In this document: positions 1-8,304 of the stretch, piece after piece
Numbering within the stretch: position 1 is the stretch's first letter
Layout: each line of letters begins with the position of its first letter
Assembly: GCF_001011035.1 (NCBI RefSeq)
Contig: NZ_CP011492.1
Location: 6,875,447 to 6,939,446 of the forward strand
Reading direction: 5' to 3'
DNA: 64,000 nt
From: Streptomyces sp. CNQ-509
GTDB taxonomy: Bacteria > Actinomycetota > Actinomycetes > Streptomycetales > Streptomycetaceae
Notes under the pieces: generated by a model
What the model was told of the DNA's origin: nothing
What the model saw: the letters and a program-made list of their open reading frames with translations, nothing else
Databases searched by the model: none
Made by a program: the position numbers and the translations under genes

Positions 1-1
1 G

Positions 2-265
2 GCGACGGGGTACGAGCAGGTGCGCTCGATCGCCGCGGCACTGGCAGGCGACCGCGCGGCGGCCGACGCCGTCGAACTGGACCTGCCGGAAACCGGCGTG
101 TGCTCGACCGACCTCCCGGACAACTCGGATGCGGACTGCTGCAGCGCTCCGGCCGCCCCGCAGGGTTTCGCCAGCGGTTCCCTGCACGGCTATTCCGGCG
201 AACCGACCTCCGCGGCCGCGCCGACGCCCTCGTGCTGCGCAGCACCGGACACCGCCTCCCACTGA
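2..265 (+). CDS. C-terminal end of an ArsO-like flavoprotein (5' partial)
   Basis: The reading frame is open from the left edge of the window, so only the last 87 residues are present and the catalytic domain cannot be checked. The segment has a short helix, then an acidic stretch (VELDLPETGVCSTDL) and a tail with separated cysteines: one in VCSTD, a CC pair, and a second CC pair (PSCCAAP). From memory, this PETGVCST-plus-CC tail is seen in actinobacterial ArsO/thioredoxin-reductase-like FAD proteins encoded beside arsenic resistance genes, where the cysteines could bind trivalent arsenic. The MFS exporter starts 36 bases downstream on the same strand. Family assignment is an inference from the tail alone; the cysteine pattern is seen directly. 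Confidence 0.6.
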   Translation, partial: ATGYEQVRSIAAALAGDRAAADAVELDLPETGVCSTDLPDNSDADCCSAPAAPQGFASGSLHGYSGEPTSAAAPTPSCCAAPDTASH

Positions 266-301
266 CCCCTTCTCATTCCACAGAGAGCTGCGATTCCTGC
301 C

Positions 302-1762
302 ATGACTTCTGCCGCTTCCGAACCTCAAGTGCGCTGGTCCGCCAAGCAACGGGCACTCCTGGCCGTCCTGTGTCTGGCGCTCCTCCTGGACGGTCTGGAC
401 GTCACGCTCGTCGGTGTGGCCCTGCCCGAGATCGGTGCCGACCTCGGCCTGGACACCGCCCAACTGCAGTGGATCGTCAACGGCTACCTGCTGGGCTACG
501 GCGCCCTGCTGTTGCTGGGCGGCCGCACCGCCGACCTGGTGGGGCGCCGAAAGGTCTTCCTTGTCGCGCTGGCAGTGTTCGCCATCGCCTCGCTGATCGG
601 CGGGCTGGTCGACGACGGGCTTCTCATCATCGCCACCCGGTTCGTCAAGGGCGTCGCCGCCGCGTTCACCGTCCCCACCGGGCTGTCGATCATCACGACG
701 ACCTTTCCCGAGGGGAGGCAGCGCAACAAGGCCATCGCCATCTACACCGCGTTCGGCGCTTCCGGGTTCTCCTCCGGCCTGGTCATCGGCGGTCTGATGA
801 CCGGACTGAGCTGGCGCTGGACGTTCCTGTTCTCCGTCCCCATCGCGTTCGGCGCACTCGTCGTCGGCATCTTCCTGATTCCCCGCGACCGGCCCAACGC
901 TCGCGGCCGCTACGACTTCCTCGGTGCTCTCACTATGACTGCGGGCCTGCTGCTGCTGGTGTATACCGTGGTCAACGCGCCAGAGGTGGGCTGGGGAGCT
1001 TCGCGGACCTTGCTGTCCTTCGTCGGTGTGGTGGTTCTCCTCGCGGCATTCGTCGCTGTGGAACGCAAGGTGGACAGTCCGCTGGTGCCTCTGCGGGTGT
1101 TCCGCCGAGGTGCGCTCATGAGGGCGAACTTCTCGTTCATCGCCCTGCTCGGTTCCTACTTCAGCTTCCAGTTCCTCATGACGCTCTACCTCCAGGGGAC
1201 GCTGGGATGGAGCCCGCTCGAGCTGGCGCTGGCGCTCCTGCCCATCGGTCTCATCGTCGCCTTCGGCGCTCCCGCGGCCGGCCGGCTCATCCCCCGTTTC
1301 GGGACAGCCAAGCTCATCGTGTTCGGCCTGTCCGCCGAGGCGATCGGGTTCATTCTGCTTCTGCGGCTGACCACCGACCCGGCGTACGTGTCCCTGATCC
1401 TGCCCACCGTCGTTCTGGTGGGTATCGGATTCGCGTTCGTCTTCCCCTGCGCCAACGTGCAGGCGGTGACCGGTGTCGAGCCCGGCGAGCAAGGTCTGGC
1501 AGCAGGCATGCTGCAGGCGAGCGGGCAGATCGGTGCAGCCGTCGTCCTGGCGGTCACCACCGCCATCATCGCCATGGACGGCGCCGACGGCGCACAGCCT
1601 TCGGCACAGGAGGTCCTCGACGAGTTCCGTCCCGGGCTCGTCTTCGCCACTGCCGTCGCGCTGGCAGGTGTCGTCCTCGTTCTGATCAAGCGGCGCACGC
1701 CGCAGCCGAGTGCCGCTTCCGAGTCCGCACTCGCACCCGAGGCGGACACTCCCGCCAAGTAG
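302..1762 (+). CDS. MFS drug/organoarsenical exporter, DHA2 (14-TM) family
   Basis: This 486-residue, very hydrophobic protein is an antiporter of the EmrB/QacA type. The N-terminal part contains an LLDGLDVTLVGVALPEI helix followed by LQWIVNGYLLGYGALLLLGGRTADLVGRRKVF, which holds the family motif A (GRTADLVGRR) in the loop between helices 2 and 3. The length and the run of hydrophobic segments fit 14 helices. The C-terminal 25 residues are a polar cytoplasmic tail. It lies between an ArsO-like tail and a molybdoenzyme, so export of an arsenic compound or of the cluster product is a reasonable inference; the substrate is not shown by the sequence. A perfect hairpin directly after the stop separates it from the next gene. 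Confidence 0.85.
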   Translation: MTSAASEPQVRWSAKQRALLAVLCLALLLDGLDVTLVGVALPEIGADLGLDTAQLQWIVNGYLLGYGALLLLGGRTADLVGRRKVFLVALAVFAIASLIGGLVDDGLLIIATRFVKGVAAAFTVPTGLSIITTTFPEGRQRNKAIAIYTAFGASGFSSGLVIGGLMTGLSWRWTFLFSVPIAFGALVVGIFLIPRDRPNARGRYDFLGALTMTAGLLLLVYTVVNAPEVGWGASRTLLSFVGVVVLLAAFVAVERKVDSPLVPLRVFRRGALMRANFSFIALLGSYFSFQFLMTLYLQGTLGWSPLELALALLPIGLIVAFGAPAAGRLIPRFGTAKLIVFGLSAEAIGFILLLRLTTDPAYVSLILPTVVLVGIGFAFVFPCANVQAVTGVEPGEQGLAAGMLQASGQIGAAVVLAVTTAIIAMDGADGAQPSAQEVLDEFRPGLVFATAVALAGVVLVLIKRRTPQPSAASESALAPEADTPAK

Positions 1763-1770
1763 TCCGGATC

Positions 1771-1800
1771 CGGTGCGGGCGCGATGACGCGCCCGCACCG
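1771..1800 (+). terminator. Strong perfect hairpin after the MFS gene
   Basis: CGGTGCGGGCGCG (1771-1783) and its exact complement CGCGCCCGCACCG (1788-1800) form a 13-bp stem with a 4-base loop (ATGA). It begins eight bases after the MFS stop codon. There is no T-run, as is common for Streptomyces terminators. It should reduce read-through into the molybdoenzyme gene. Confidence 0.75.
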
Positions 1801-1846
1801 GGCTCTGCCACGTCGTCCCACAGGCGCCGAAAGGAACGACCCACTG

Positions 1847-4372
1847 ATGGAGCACCGCACACGCATATCGCGCCGCAGTATCGTCATCGGCACCGCCGCT
1901 CTGGGCACCGCAGGAGCCGTACCGGCCCAGCAGGCCGCAGCCCAGGCGCAGGCGAACACGGCAGCGCGCGGCACTACGCGCGTACCGGGCACCGGCCGAC
2001 CCACGATGCGCAGCATCGACTTCACCGACGGCTCGGCCGCACTTACTCCTGACCGGAGGGTGGCCACCGCCTGCCAGTTCTGCAACGCGAACTGCCGGCT
2101 GCACGTGGATCTGAAGGCGGACCGCGTCATCGGCATCCGCGGCGAGGAGCAGGATGCGGTCCAGGACGGCAGCATCTGCGTCAAAGCCGAGATGATGCCC
2201 GAACTGGTCTACAACGAGGCTCGTCTGACCTCTCCTCTGCGCCGCGTGTCGGGTCCGAAGGGATCGCGCGAGTCCCGGTTCGAGGAGATCAGCTGGACCG
2301 AGGCGCTGGAGACGATTGCCCGCCGCCTCCTGCACTTGCGCGATACCGGGCAGGCCCACACCATCGCCAACCGGGCCACGGGCAGGATGCCCCAGGGCAC
2401 TACCGCCGTGATCGCTCGTCTCTTCGCCCTGCTCGGAAGTCCCAACAACATCGACGTCGGCCCCGTCTGCAACGACGCCGGCGGCAACGCCCTGGCCGCG
2501 ACCTTCGGCATGGGGAACTTCACCAACGGCTACGGGGTGGACGCCGCAACCGGCAAGCAGGACCTCGGCGCCGCCCGGCATCTGCTGTTCCTCGGCACGA
2601 ACCAGGCCGAAACGCATCCGGTCACCTTCGAGTACCTGCTGCGCAGGCGGGAGGAGACCGGGGCGACCCTCACTGTCGTGGACCCCCGCCTCACCCCGAC
2701 AGGCACGGAGGCCGACCGGTGGGTTTCCCCCAAGCCGCACACCGACTACGCGCTGGTGTTGGCCATGCTGGATCACATCATCCGTAACGGCCTGTACGAC
2801 CGCCAGTTCGTGAAGCGCTGGGTGACGGGGTTCACCGAACTCGAGCGTCACCTCGCGCAGCGCGGCTACACGCCCGCGTGGGCCGCTGAGGTGACCGGGG
2901 TACCAGAGACCACGATCACCGAGATGGCGGAGGAGTACGCGAGCGCTCGTCCGGCCGCGATTTTCTGCAACGCGGGAATCTCCCACCAGCTCGGCGCGTT
3001 CGACACCTACCGCACTCTGGCGTTCCTGGCCGCCGTCACCGGCAACATCGGCGTCCCGGGGGGTGGCTGCAACTTCATGCACAACACCTGGCCCGGCGCG
3101 CTGGAGCTGCCCGCCCTCGATGGGGCGTTGCCCAAGGTGCGGGAGGCGTTGCCCGTGGGGCCGGACTACTTCGCCGAGTCGATTCTCACCGGGGAGCCTT
3201 ACCGTCTCAAGGCGGTGATCACCCAGGGCAATCCGCTGGTCTCCTCGGCGAACACCACCAAGGTCCGCGAGGCGTTCGAGCAGCTCGAATTCTACGTCTA
3301 CACCGGGCTGTTCATGGAGGAGCCGGCCTACTACGCCGACATCATTCTGCCCGTGTGCAGCGGTCTGGAGATGGACGGCGTCTACATGCGCCGCGATGAC
3401 CGCGCCATCCGGTGGCAGGACCAGGCGGTGCCGCGGGTCGGTGAGTCCAAGCCCGACTGGGAGGTCTGGGTCCAGCTCGGACGGACCATGGCACGGCTGG
3501 ACACACGCGGGCCGGCCGGTCAGTGGACGAAGGCCTTCCCCGCACGATGGGACAGCTATGCGAACCTGTGGGCCGACTTCGTCGAGCACACCCCCGGCAT
3601 GGGCGGGATGAGCCGCGCCCGTCTGAGGAAGCGCTCCGAACCACTGCGCTGGCCCTGCCCTACCGACCGGCACCCTGGAGTGAGCACGCTCTTCGCCGAC
3701 CACCCCAGCTGGTACGAGGCAGCGGCCTCTTTGTCCCCCGCGCACCGGGGCAAGCGGTTCCTGACGCCGAGCGGCAAGGTGGAGATCACCACGCCTGAAC
3801 TGGAGTCCGGCCTGAAGGCTTCGGGCCACAGCGCACTTCCGGTCTTCTACACCCACCCGGAGGTCACCGGAGCGCATCCCACGGTGCGTTTCGAGGAGGG
3901 CTTCGTGCCCAACCCCCTGACTCCGCGTGCCGTGACCCACCCGGTGGTCCTGGGCGTACAGGGCAGCGATGCGGTTCACCGCGACTTCCCGCTGATGGGG
4001 ATGACAGGACGGCCCAGCGTCGTGCATTTCGCCGAGGTCACGCACTGGACGCGTACCGGCAAGCAGCTCAACGGCGTCCGGTTCGTTCAGATCCACCCCC
4101 GCACAGCAAGGCTGAACGGCATAGCCGACGGGGACGAGGTGAAGGTCGAGAGCCCACGGGGCTCGGTGACAGGACATGCTCTGGTGTGGGAAGGGATCCG
4201 CCAGGACACCGTGTTCGTTCCCAACACGTTCGGCCCGGCGCAATCCGTCGGCGATGTCTTTGGTGCCTCCCGTTACGAGCCCGCCAACGTTCTGCTGGAC
4301 GACCGCTTCTACGACAACATCTCGGGCCAACAGGCTTACAAGTGCTTTGCGTGCCGTGTGACCAAGGTCTGA
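1847..4372 (+). CDS. Tat-exported molybdopterin oxidoreductase, DMSO-reductase superfamily, in the arsenic cluster
   Basis: ATG 1847 is preferred because AAAGGAAC lies just upstream and it opens a twin-arginine signal (SRRSIVIG followed by Ala/Gly-rich residues). The mature part has a [4Fe-4S] motif, Cys76, Cys79, Cys83 and Cys111 (CxxCxxxC...C), then a large molybdopterin domain. Cys208 in VGPVCNDAGG sits where FDH, nitrate, polysulfide and respiratory arsenate reductases place the Mo-ligating Cys/Sec; arsenite oxidase AioA lacks such a ligand. The C-terminal third (HPRTARLNGIADGDEVKVESPRG) is the usual cofactor-closing barrel. No Rieske, iron-sulfur or membrane subunit is encoded beside it, which is unusual for a respiratory enzyme. 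It could interconvert arsenite and arsenate or oxidise/reduce an organoarsenical outside the membrane; that role is inferred from neighbours only. Confidence 0.85.
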   Translation: MEHRTRISRRSIVIGTAALGTAGAVPAQQAAAQAQANTAARGTTRVPGTGRPTMRSIDFTDGSAALTPDRRVATACQFCNANCRLHVDLKADRVIGIRGEEQDAVQDGSICVKAEMMPELVYNEARLTSPLRRVSGPKGSRESRFEEISWTEALETIARRLLHLRDTGQAHTIANRATGRMPQGTTAVIARLFALLGSPNNIDVGPVCNDAGGNALAATFGMGNFTNGYGVDAATGKQDLGAARHLLFLGTNQAETHPVTFEYLLRRREETGATLTVVDPRLTPTGTEADRWVSPKPHTDYALVLAMLDHIIRNGLYDRQFVKRWVTGFTELERHLAQRGYTPAWAAEVTGVPETTITEMAEEYASARPAAIFCNAGISHQLGAFDTYRTLAFLAAVTGNIGVPGGGCNFMHNTWPGALELPALDGALPKVREALPVGPDYFAESILTGEPYRLKAVITQGNPLVSSANTTKVREAFEQLEFYVYTGLFMEEPAYYADIILPVCSGLEMDGVYMRRDDRAIRWQDQAVPRVGESKPDWEVWVQLGRTMARLDTRGPAGQWTKAFPARWDSYANLWADFVEHTPGMGGMSRARLRKRSEPLRWPCPTDRHPGVSTLFADHPSWYEAAASLSPAHRGKRFLTPSGKVEITTPELESGLKASGHSALPVFYTHPEVTGAHPTVRFEEGFVPNPLTPRAVTHPVVLGVQGSDAVHRDFPLMGMTGRPSVVHFAEVTHWTRTGKQLNGVRFVQIHPRTARLNGIADGDEVKVESPRGSVTGHALVWEGIRQDTVFVPNTFGPAQSVGDVFGASRYEPANVLLDDRFYDNISGQQAYKCFACRVTKV

Positions 4373-4381
4373 CGTCGCGCC

Positions 4382-4426
4382 CCTGCTGACCCGGCGCCGG
4401 ACCGAACACGGCGAAGGGTCAGCAGG
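4382..4426 (+). terminator. Inverted repeat after the molybdoenzyme gene
   Basis: CCTGCTGACCC (4382-4392) pairs perfectly with GGGTCAGCAGG (4416-4426) across a 23-base loop, ten bases after the stop codon. It probably ends transcription of the molybdoenzyme gene before the 0.6-kb regulatory gap. Confidence 0.65.
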
Positions 4427-4610
4427 AAAGCCTGGCCCACAGCGCAAGAGTCATCGGCGAAGCCTCATCGAGGACTTGGCCAGGTGTGTGCGTACCCATG
4501 ATCTCTCCCCCGTCAGTGGTCCGCGCCCAGAAGCATCTGCCGCCAGGCCGTGAGCCGCTATCTCACCTTCCGGAACTGTCCTGTTGTGATCAACTTCCGA
4601 CCGGTCCAAC

Positions 4611-4641
4611 ATCGACATGCTTCTAACTTGACATGTATCGA
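4611..4641. promoter_or_regulatory. Imperfect inverted repeat, candidate operator
   Basis: ATCGACATG (4611-4619) faces CATGTATCGA (4632-4641), an inverted repeat with two extra bases in the right arm. A second copy of the half-site, TTGACATG (4628-4635), overlaps it. It sits in one of the few AT-rich patches of the cluster, upstream of the operon promoter. An ArsR/SmtB- or MarR-like regulator is a possible reader, but no known consensus is matched, so this is a weak call. Confidence 0.3.
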
Positions 4642-4761
4642 AGCAGAGACGCAACCCCTCATTTCGCTTCCACCCCCGGATGACATGCAATTCGGCCGCC
4701 CGCTCGCGCCGGGCACTTGCGGGAGCGCCCGCATCCCCATCTGCGGTGCAGGGGCGAGTGG

Positions 4762-4791
4762 TTGACATACCCGTCGGAGCGCTCCTAGTGT
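4762..4791 (+). promoter_or_regulatory. Vegetative-type promoter for the biosynthetic operon
   Basis: A perfect -35 hexamer TTGACA (4762-4767) is followed after 18 bases by TAGTGT (4786-4791), a good Streptomyces -10. Transcription would start near 4798, giving a leader of about 220 bases before GTG 5017. Confidence 0.55.
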
Positions 4792-5016
4792 CGGCCACTG
4801 CTTCGGCGTTCATCGATATCGTGTTCGCCGTACTGCGGTCCGCCGGTCCCCTGCTGCCGTGTGCGCCGCTCTTCACCGCTCTGCGAGCCGTGTTGCTGCC
4901 AGGGCGAGTTCTGGTGCCGCGTCGCGTCCCCGACCGGCCGTAACCATATGTCCTGAAACCGACGCTGCGTTCCGCCGCGCAGCGTGATGCCGTCACGCCC
5001 ACAAGAGGGAGAACCC

Positions 5017-6162
5017 GTGTCCGCTGCGCGCAGGCCGCTGCTGGCCTTAGTCGGAGACCAGTACAACCACCAGGAGCCGGCCCACCCCCGGATCGAACCG
5101 CTGCTTCCCGCTCTGGGAATCGACACCCAGTGGATACCGACCAGGCACATCGACGACTCCACCGACTTCTCGGTCTACGACGGCATCTGGGTCGTTCCCG
5201 GCGCGCCCTACCACGCACAGCAGGGCGTCCACCGCGCTCTGCGTCACGCTCGTGAAGCGGGGCTACCGCTGCTGGGCACCTGCGGCGGCTTCTACAGCGC
5301 CGTGCTGGAGTACGCGCAGAACGTACTGCACCTGCCGGAGACCGCCGAGCTCGGCGACGACATCGCGCCGATCGAGAAGCTGATCCTGCCGCCGACCTGC
5401 ACCGCCGACAACAACAACTGGGTCCCGTTGTTCCTTCGCGAAGGATCACGGCTGTCGGCCATGTACGGGGGGCGCACCGAGATCCAGGAGATCCTGCAGT
5501 GCGACTACGGCATGGTGAAAGAGTTCCTGGACGCCGCCACTCAGGGTGATGTCCGGTTCAGCGGCTGGGACGACCGCGATGCCCCGCGTGCCCTGGAAAT
5601 CACCGGGCACCCGTTCTACGTCGCCTGTCTCTTCCAGCCGGAACTCTCCAGCGCCCCGGGCGCAGTGCACCCGGTCGTGGCGGGATTCGTGACCGCTGTA
5701 TACGAAAAGGCCGGCGTCCCCGTGCCTGACTTCACCGCCCCCGTGGCCGGGGCGCCCGACGTCGACATCGCCGAGTACGAGCAGGTTCTCAACAGCGTTC
5801 GCAACGATCCGCACACACAGGACGCGTTCACCGCTGACTCGCAGTTCAAGCAGGTCGAGGCCGGTGCCGGCCTGCGGGCGGTCACGCGATCCAGTGCCGC
5901 GGGCGATGTTCGGATCGTGAGCGTGCAGAACATCTCGCCGGAGCCCCGTGCGTTCTCCCCCGCGGAGTTGCTTCCGCAGGCAAAGGAATGGGGCACGCCC
6001 GTCGTCTTCCTGAGCGGCAGGATGGAGAGCAGGGAGGCCGACGGCGCTCGGCTCACCTGCACACTGGCGCCCGGAAGCGTGGTCTGGCTGGGGGCGTTCC
6101 CGGCCGGCAGCGCCCCCGTTCCCGACTCGTTCACCGAGCCGACTGCGGCCGGGGCGTCGTGA
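5017..6162 (+). CDS. CTP synthase C-terminal-region-related (class I amidotransferase-like) protein
   Basis: GTG 5017 is chosen for the GAGGGAG five bases upstream; 381 residues. Residues 10-230 form a class I glutamine amidotransferase fold like the C-terminal half of CTP synthase, but there is no synthetase domain. The nucleophile elbow LGTCGGFYSAVLEYAQNV places Cys89 as active residue. The usual HPE motif reads FQPEL, so the standard catalytic His is replaced by Gln and normal glutaminase activity is doubtful. From memory this matches actinobacterial 'CTP synthase C-terminal region-related (seleno)proteins'. About 140 C-terminal residues form a second domain I do not recognise. Codon 11 is TTA, rare in Streptomyces, so translation may depend on the bldA tRNA. 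It is the first gene of the operon and overlaps the SDR gene by GTGA. Role in the arsenic pathway is unknown. Confidence 0.75.
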   Translation: MSAARRPLLALVGDQYNHQEPAHPRIEPLLPALGIDTQWIPTRHIDDSTDFSVYDGIWVVPGAPYHAQQGVHRALRHAREAGLPLLGTCGGFYSAVLEYAQNVLHLPETAELGDDIAPIEKLILPPTCTADNNNWVPLFLREGSRLSAMYGGRTEIQEILQCDYGMVKEFLDAATQGDVRFSGWDDRDAPRALEITGHPFYVACLFQPELSSAPGAVHPVVAGFVTAVYEKAGVPVPDFTAPVAGAPDVDIAEYEQVLNSVRNDPHTQDAFTADSQFKQVEAGAGLRAVTRSSAAGDVRIVSVQNISPEPRAFSPAELLPQAKEWGTPVVFLSGRMESREADGARLTCTLAPGSVVWLGAFPAGSAPVPDSFTEPTAAGAS

Positions 6163-6932
6163 CCTCCGCCTCCGCTGGCACGTTGGTCGCCGTCGTCACG
6201 GGCGCCGGAAGCGGAATAGGGGCGGCCACCGCGGTTCGCCTGGCGGACGAGGGCTACAGCGTGGTGCTGGTCGGACGGCGCCAAGAGCGCCTTGAGGCGG
6301 TTGCCAAGAAGGTCGAGGCACGCGGCAGCCAGGCCGTTGTCCAGGTCCTCGACGTCACGGACGTGGCTGCGGTCACAGCCTTCGGGCTGAAGCTCGAGCG
6401 CTGTGACGTTCTCGTCAACAACGCCGGCGGTGCCATCGGCACCGAAGAGGTGGAGGGGGCGGACCCGGCGGACTGGCGGGTGATGTACGAGACGAATGTC
6501 CTCGGCTCCCTGCACGTGACACAAGCCCTGCTCCCGCTCCTGGTGAGCAGCGGCAACGGAACGGTCGTCGTGCTGTCGTCGACCGCCGCGTTCACCGTCT
6601 ACGAGGGGGGCGGCGGTTACAGCGCGGCCAAGCACGGCCAGCACGCGCTGGCCGGAACTCTGCGCATGGAACTGTGCGGCCGCCCTGTACGGGTCGTCGA
6701 AGTCGCGCCGGGGATGGTCCAGACCGAGGAGTTCAGCCTCAACCGCTATCGCGGCGACCACGCCAGATCGGCCGCCGTGTACGCCGGGGTCGACCAGCCT
6801 CTGGTCGCCGACGACATCGCCGATGTCATCGCATGGGCAGTGACGCGACCCGCTCACGTGAACGTGGACTTCCTTGTGGTCCGGCCACGGGCTCAAGCCG
6901 CTCAGCACAAGGTGCACCGCGCCGACGTGTAG
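6159..6932 (+). CDS. Short-chain dehydrogenase/reductase of the arsenic cluster
   Basis: The start GTG 6159 overlaps the previous stop in the form GTGA, so the two genes are translationally coupled; 257 residues. It has the classical SDR signature in order: TGAGSGIG for NAD(P) binding near residue 13, NNAGG near 87, and the catalytic YSAAK. It is a soluble single-domain oxidoreductase. In the pathway the expected chemistry is reduction of arsonoacetaldehyde, made by the decarboxylase at 17.8 kb, to 2-hydroxyethylarsonate, by analogy with phosphonoacetaldehyde reduction in phosphonate pathways. That assignment is inferred from context; phosphonoacetaldehyde reductases are usually iron-dependent alcohol dehydrogenases, so an SDR would be a different solution. 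Confidence 0.85.
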   Translation: MTSASAGTLVAVVTGAGSGIGAATAVRLADEGYSVVLVGRRQERLEAVAKKVEARGSQAVVQVLDVTDVAAVTAFGLKLERCDVLVNNAGGAIGTEEVEGADPADWRVMYETNVLGSLHVTQALLPLLVSSGNGTVVVLSSTAAFTVYEGGGGYSAAKHGQHALAGTLRMELCGRPVRVVEVAPGMVQTEEFSLNRYRGDHARSAAVYAGVDQPLVADDIADVIAWAVTRPAHVNVDFLVVRPRAQAAQHKVHRADV

Positions 6933-6984
6933 TACCCGACTCCCCTGTATCCCGGGTCATTTCAGACGGAGGAGAGAACACATC

Positions 6985-8304
6985 ATGACCGGTCTGCCGA
7001 AGAATCCGATCCTCGACCTCGCCGAGTACGAAGTGACCCCGGTCAAGAGCGTGGATGCCACGGTTCCCGTGCTGGGGTCCAAGAGCTACACCAATCGGCA
7101 TCTGGCGATGGCGGGGCTCAGCAGCGAGCCGACCACGCTGCACAACGCACTGCTGTCGCAGGACACCCTGCTGCTCGCCGATGCTCTGCGCGCCTTCGGT
7201 CACGTCACCGTCGGCATCGACGAGGCCACGAACACCGTCACCGTCACGCCCAACGGCAAACAGATGACCGCACCGGCGGACGAGATCAACATGGGCAACG
7301 CCGGTACCCCGATACGCCTGCTGATCACGATGGCGGGACTCGCCCACGGCACCACCGTTCTGACCGGCTCGGAACGGATGCAGGAGCGTCCGATGGGGCA
7401 CCTCCTGGACGCGCTCGACCCGCTCGGCGTCCCGGCGCTCGACCTGCGGGGCAACGGCTGTCCGCCGATCTCCGTAGAAGGTCCTTCCCTGGTAGGCGGC
7501 CCCGCGTACATGCACGGCACCGTCAGCAGTCAGTTCACGAGCAGTCTGCTGATCAGCGCCCCGTACGCCCGTGAGGACGTGGAGGTCAGCCTTATCAGTG
7601 AGCTGCTGTCGAAGCCGTACGTGGATATGACGGTCGCCGCGATGGCGGCCCGCGGCGTTCAGGTCGAGCGGCAGGGCTACCGCTCGTTCACCGTCCGCGC
7701 CGGCCAGCGGTACACCGGTGGTGATGTCACCGTCGAGCCGGACGCCTCCGGCATGTCGTACTTCCTGGCAGCCGCGGCCATCCTCGACGGGCGCGTCACC
7801 ATTCCCGGTATCAGCGGCGACTCCGTCCAGGGCGACGTCGACCTGGTCCGGGCACTGGTGAGCATGGGCTGCAAAGCAGATGTCACCGGCGACAGCATCA
7901 CCTTCGAGGGGTCGGACAACCTCACCGGCATCGAGATCGACATGGTCAACATGCCCGACGTGGTGCCGACCCTCGCCATCGTGGCCGCCTACGCCCAGGG
8001 CACGACGCACATCACCGGCATCGGCAACCTGCGGTTCAAGGAATGCGACCGCATCGATGCCGTCGCAACCGAACTGACCAAGATGGGCGTCACGGTCCGC
8101 ACCACCAAGGACACCATGACCGTCGAAGGCGGCCGGCCGCACGGGGCGGTGATCGACACCTACGACGACCACCGCATCGCGATGGCCTTCGCGATCTGCG
8201 GGCTGCGCACTCCCGGCGTGATCATCCGTGACCCGGGTTGCGTCACCAAGTCGTTCCCCACCTTCTGGGACCGGCTTGCCGGGCTCGACCAGGATGCCTC
8301 GTGA
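6985..8304 (+). CDS. bsnM: EPSP-synthase homologue, probable arsenoenolpyruvate synthase
   Basis: ATG 6985 follows GGAGGAGAG; 439 residues, the usual AroA size. Family marks are present but altered: GSKSYTNRHLAMA near residue 31 (AroA PGDKSISHRAL), GNAGTPIRLL (NCGTAMR loop), ERPMGHLLDAL, SSQFTSSLL (substrate Ser/Gln loop), NMPDVVPTLA with the catalytic Asp, NLRFKECDRIDAVATEL, YDDHRIAMAF and DPGCVTKSFP. PEP-binding residues are thus kept while the shikimate side differs. In bisenarsan biosynthesis an AroA homologue is proposed to move the enolpyruvyl group of PEP to arsenate, giving arsenoenolpyruvate. The gene name is recalled from the S. lividans bsn cluster and is less certain than the function. 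It is not a housekeeping aroA: it lies in the operon and is coupled by GTGA to the mutase homologue. Confidence 0.88.
   Translation: MTGLPKNPILDLAEYEVTPVKSVDATVPVLGSKSYTNRHLAMAGLSSEPTTLHNALLSQDTLLLADALRAFGHVTVGIDEATNTVTVTPNGKQMTAPADEINMGNAGTPIRLLITMAGLAHGTTVLTGSERMQERPMGHLLDALDPLGVPALDLRGNGCPPISVEGPSLVGGPAYMHGTVSSQFTSSLLISAPYAREDVEVSLISELLSKPYVDMTVAAMAARGVQVERQGYRSFTVRAGQRYTGGDVTVEPDASGMSYFLAAAAILDGRVTIPGISGDSVQGDVDLVRALVSMGCKADVTGDSITFEGSDNLTGIEIDMVNMPDVVPTLAIVAAYAQGTTHITGIGNLRFKECDRIDAVATELTKMGVTVRTTKDTMTVEGGRPHGAVIDTYDDHRIAMAFAICGLRTPGVIIRDPGCVTKSFPTFWDRLAGLDQDAS

Larger units (their letters stand above)
4373..5016 (+). other. 644-bp non-coding gap before the biosynthetic operon
   Basis: I see no convincing gene here; short open frames on both strands have no codon bias or family motifs. 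The gap holds the molybdoenzyme terminator, a more AT-rich stretch around 4560-4680 with a palindrome-like element (4611-4641), and a good promoter (4762-4791). The size and content fit the control region of the downstream operon. No ArsR-type regulator gene lies inside the window, so any arsenic sensor would be encoded to the left or elsewhere. Confidence 0.6.

Noticed and set aside
100..2052. Long open frame overlapping the MFS gene in another frame
   Set aside because: Arg/Pro/His-rich composition typical of an off-frame reading in GC-rich DNA; the MFS protein in this region has clear family motifs.
4680..4943. Small 87-residue frame in the gap before the biosynthetic operon
   Set aside because: No good ribosome-binding site, it overlaps the promoter, and its codon use is not that of the neighbours.
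5616..6917. Long antisense frames opposite the SDR and AroA-like genes (also 6826-8172 and 8160-9668 on the minus strand)
   Set aside because: They mirror genuine genes, show no family motifs and are the usual antisense shadow of GC-rich genes.
6985..8304. Housekeeping shikimate-pathway aroA
   Set aside because: Substrate-loop motifs are altered and the gene is embedded in and coupled to the secondary-metabolite operon.
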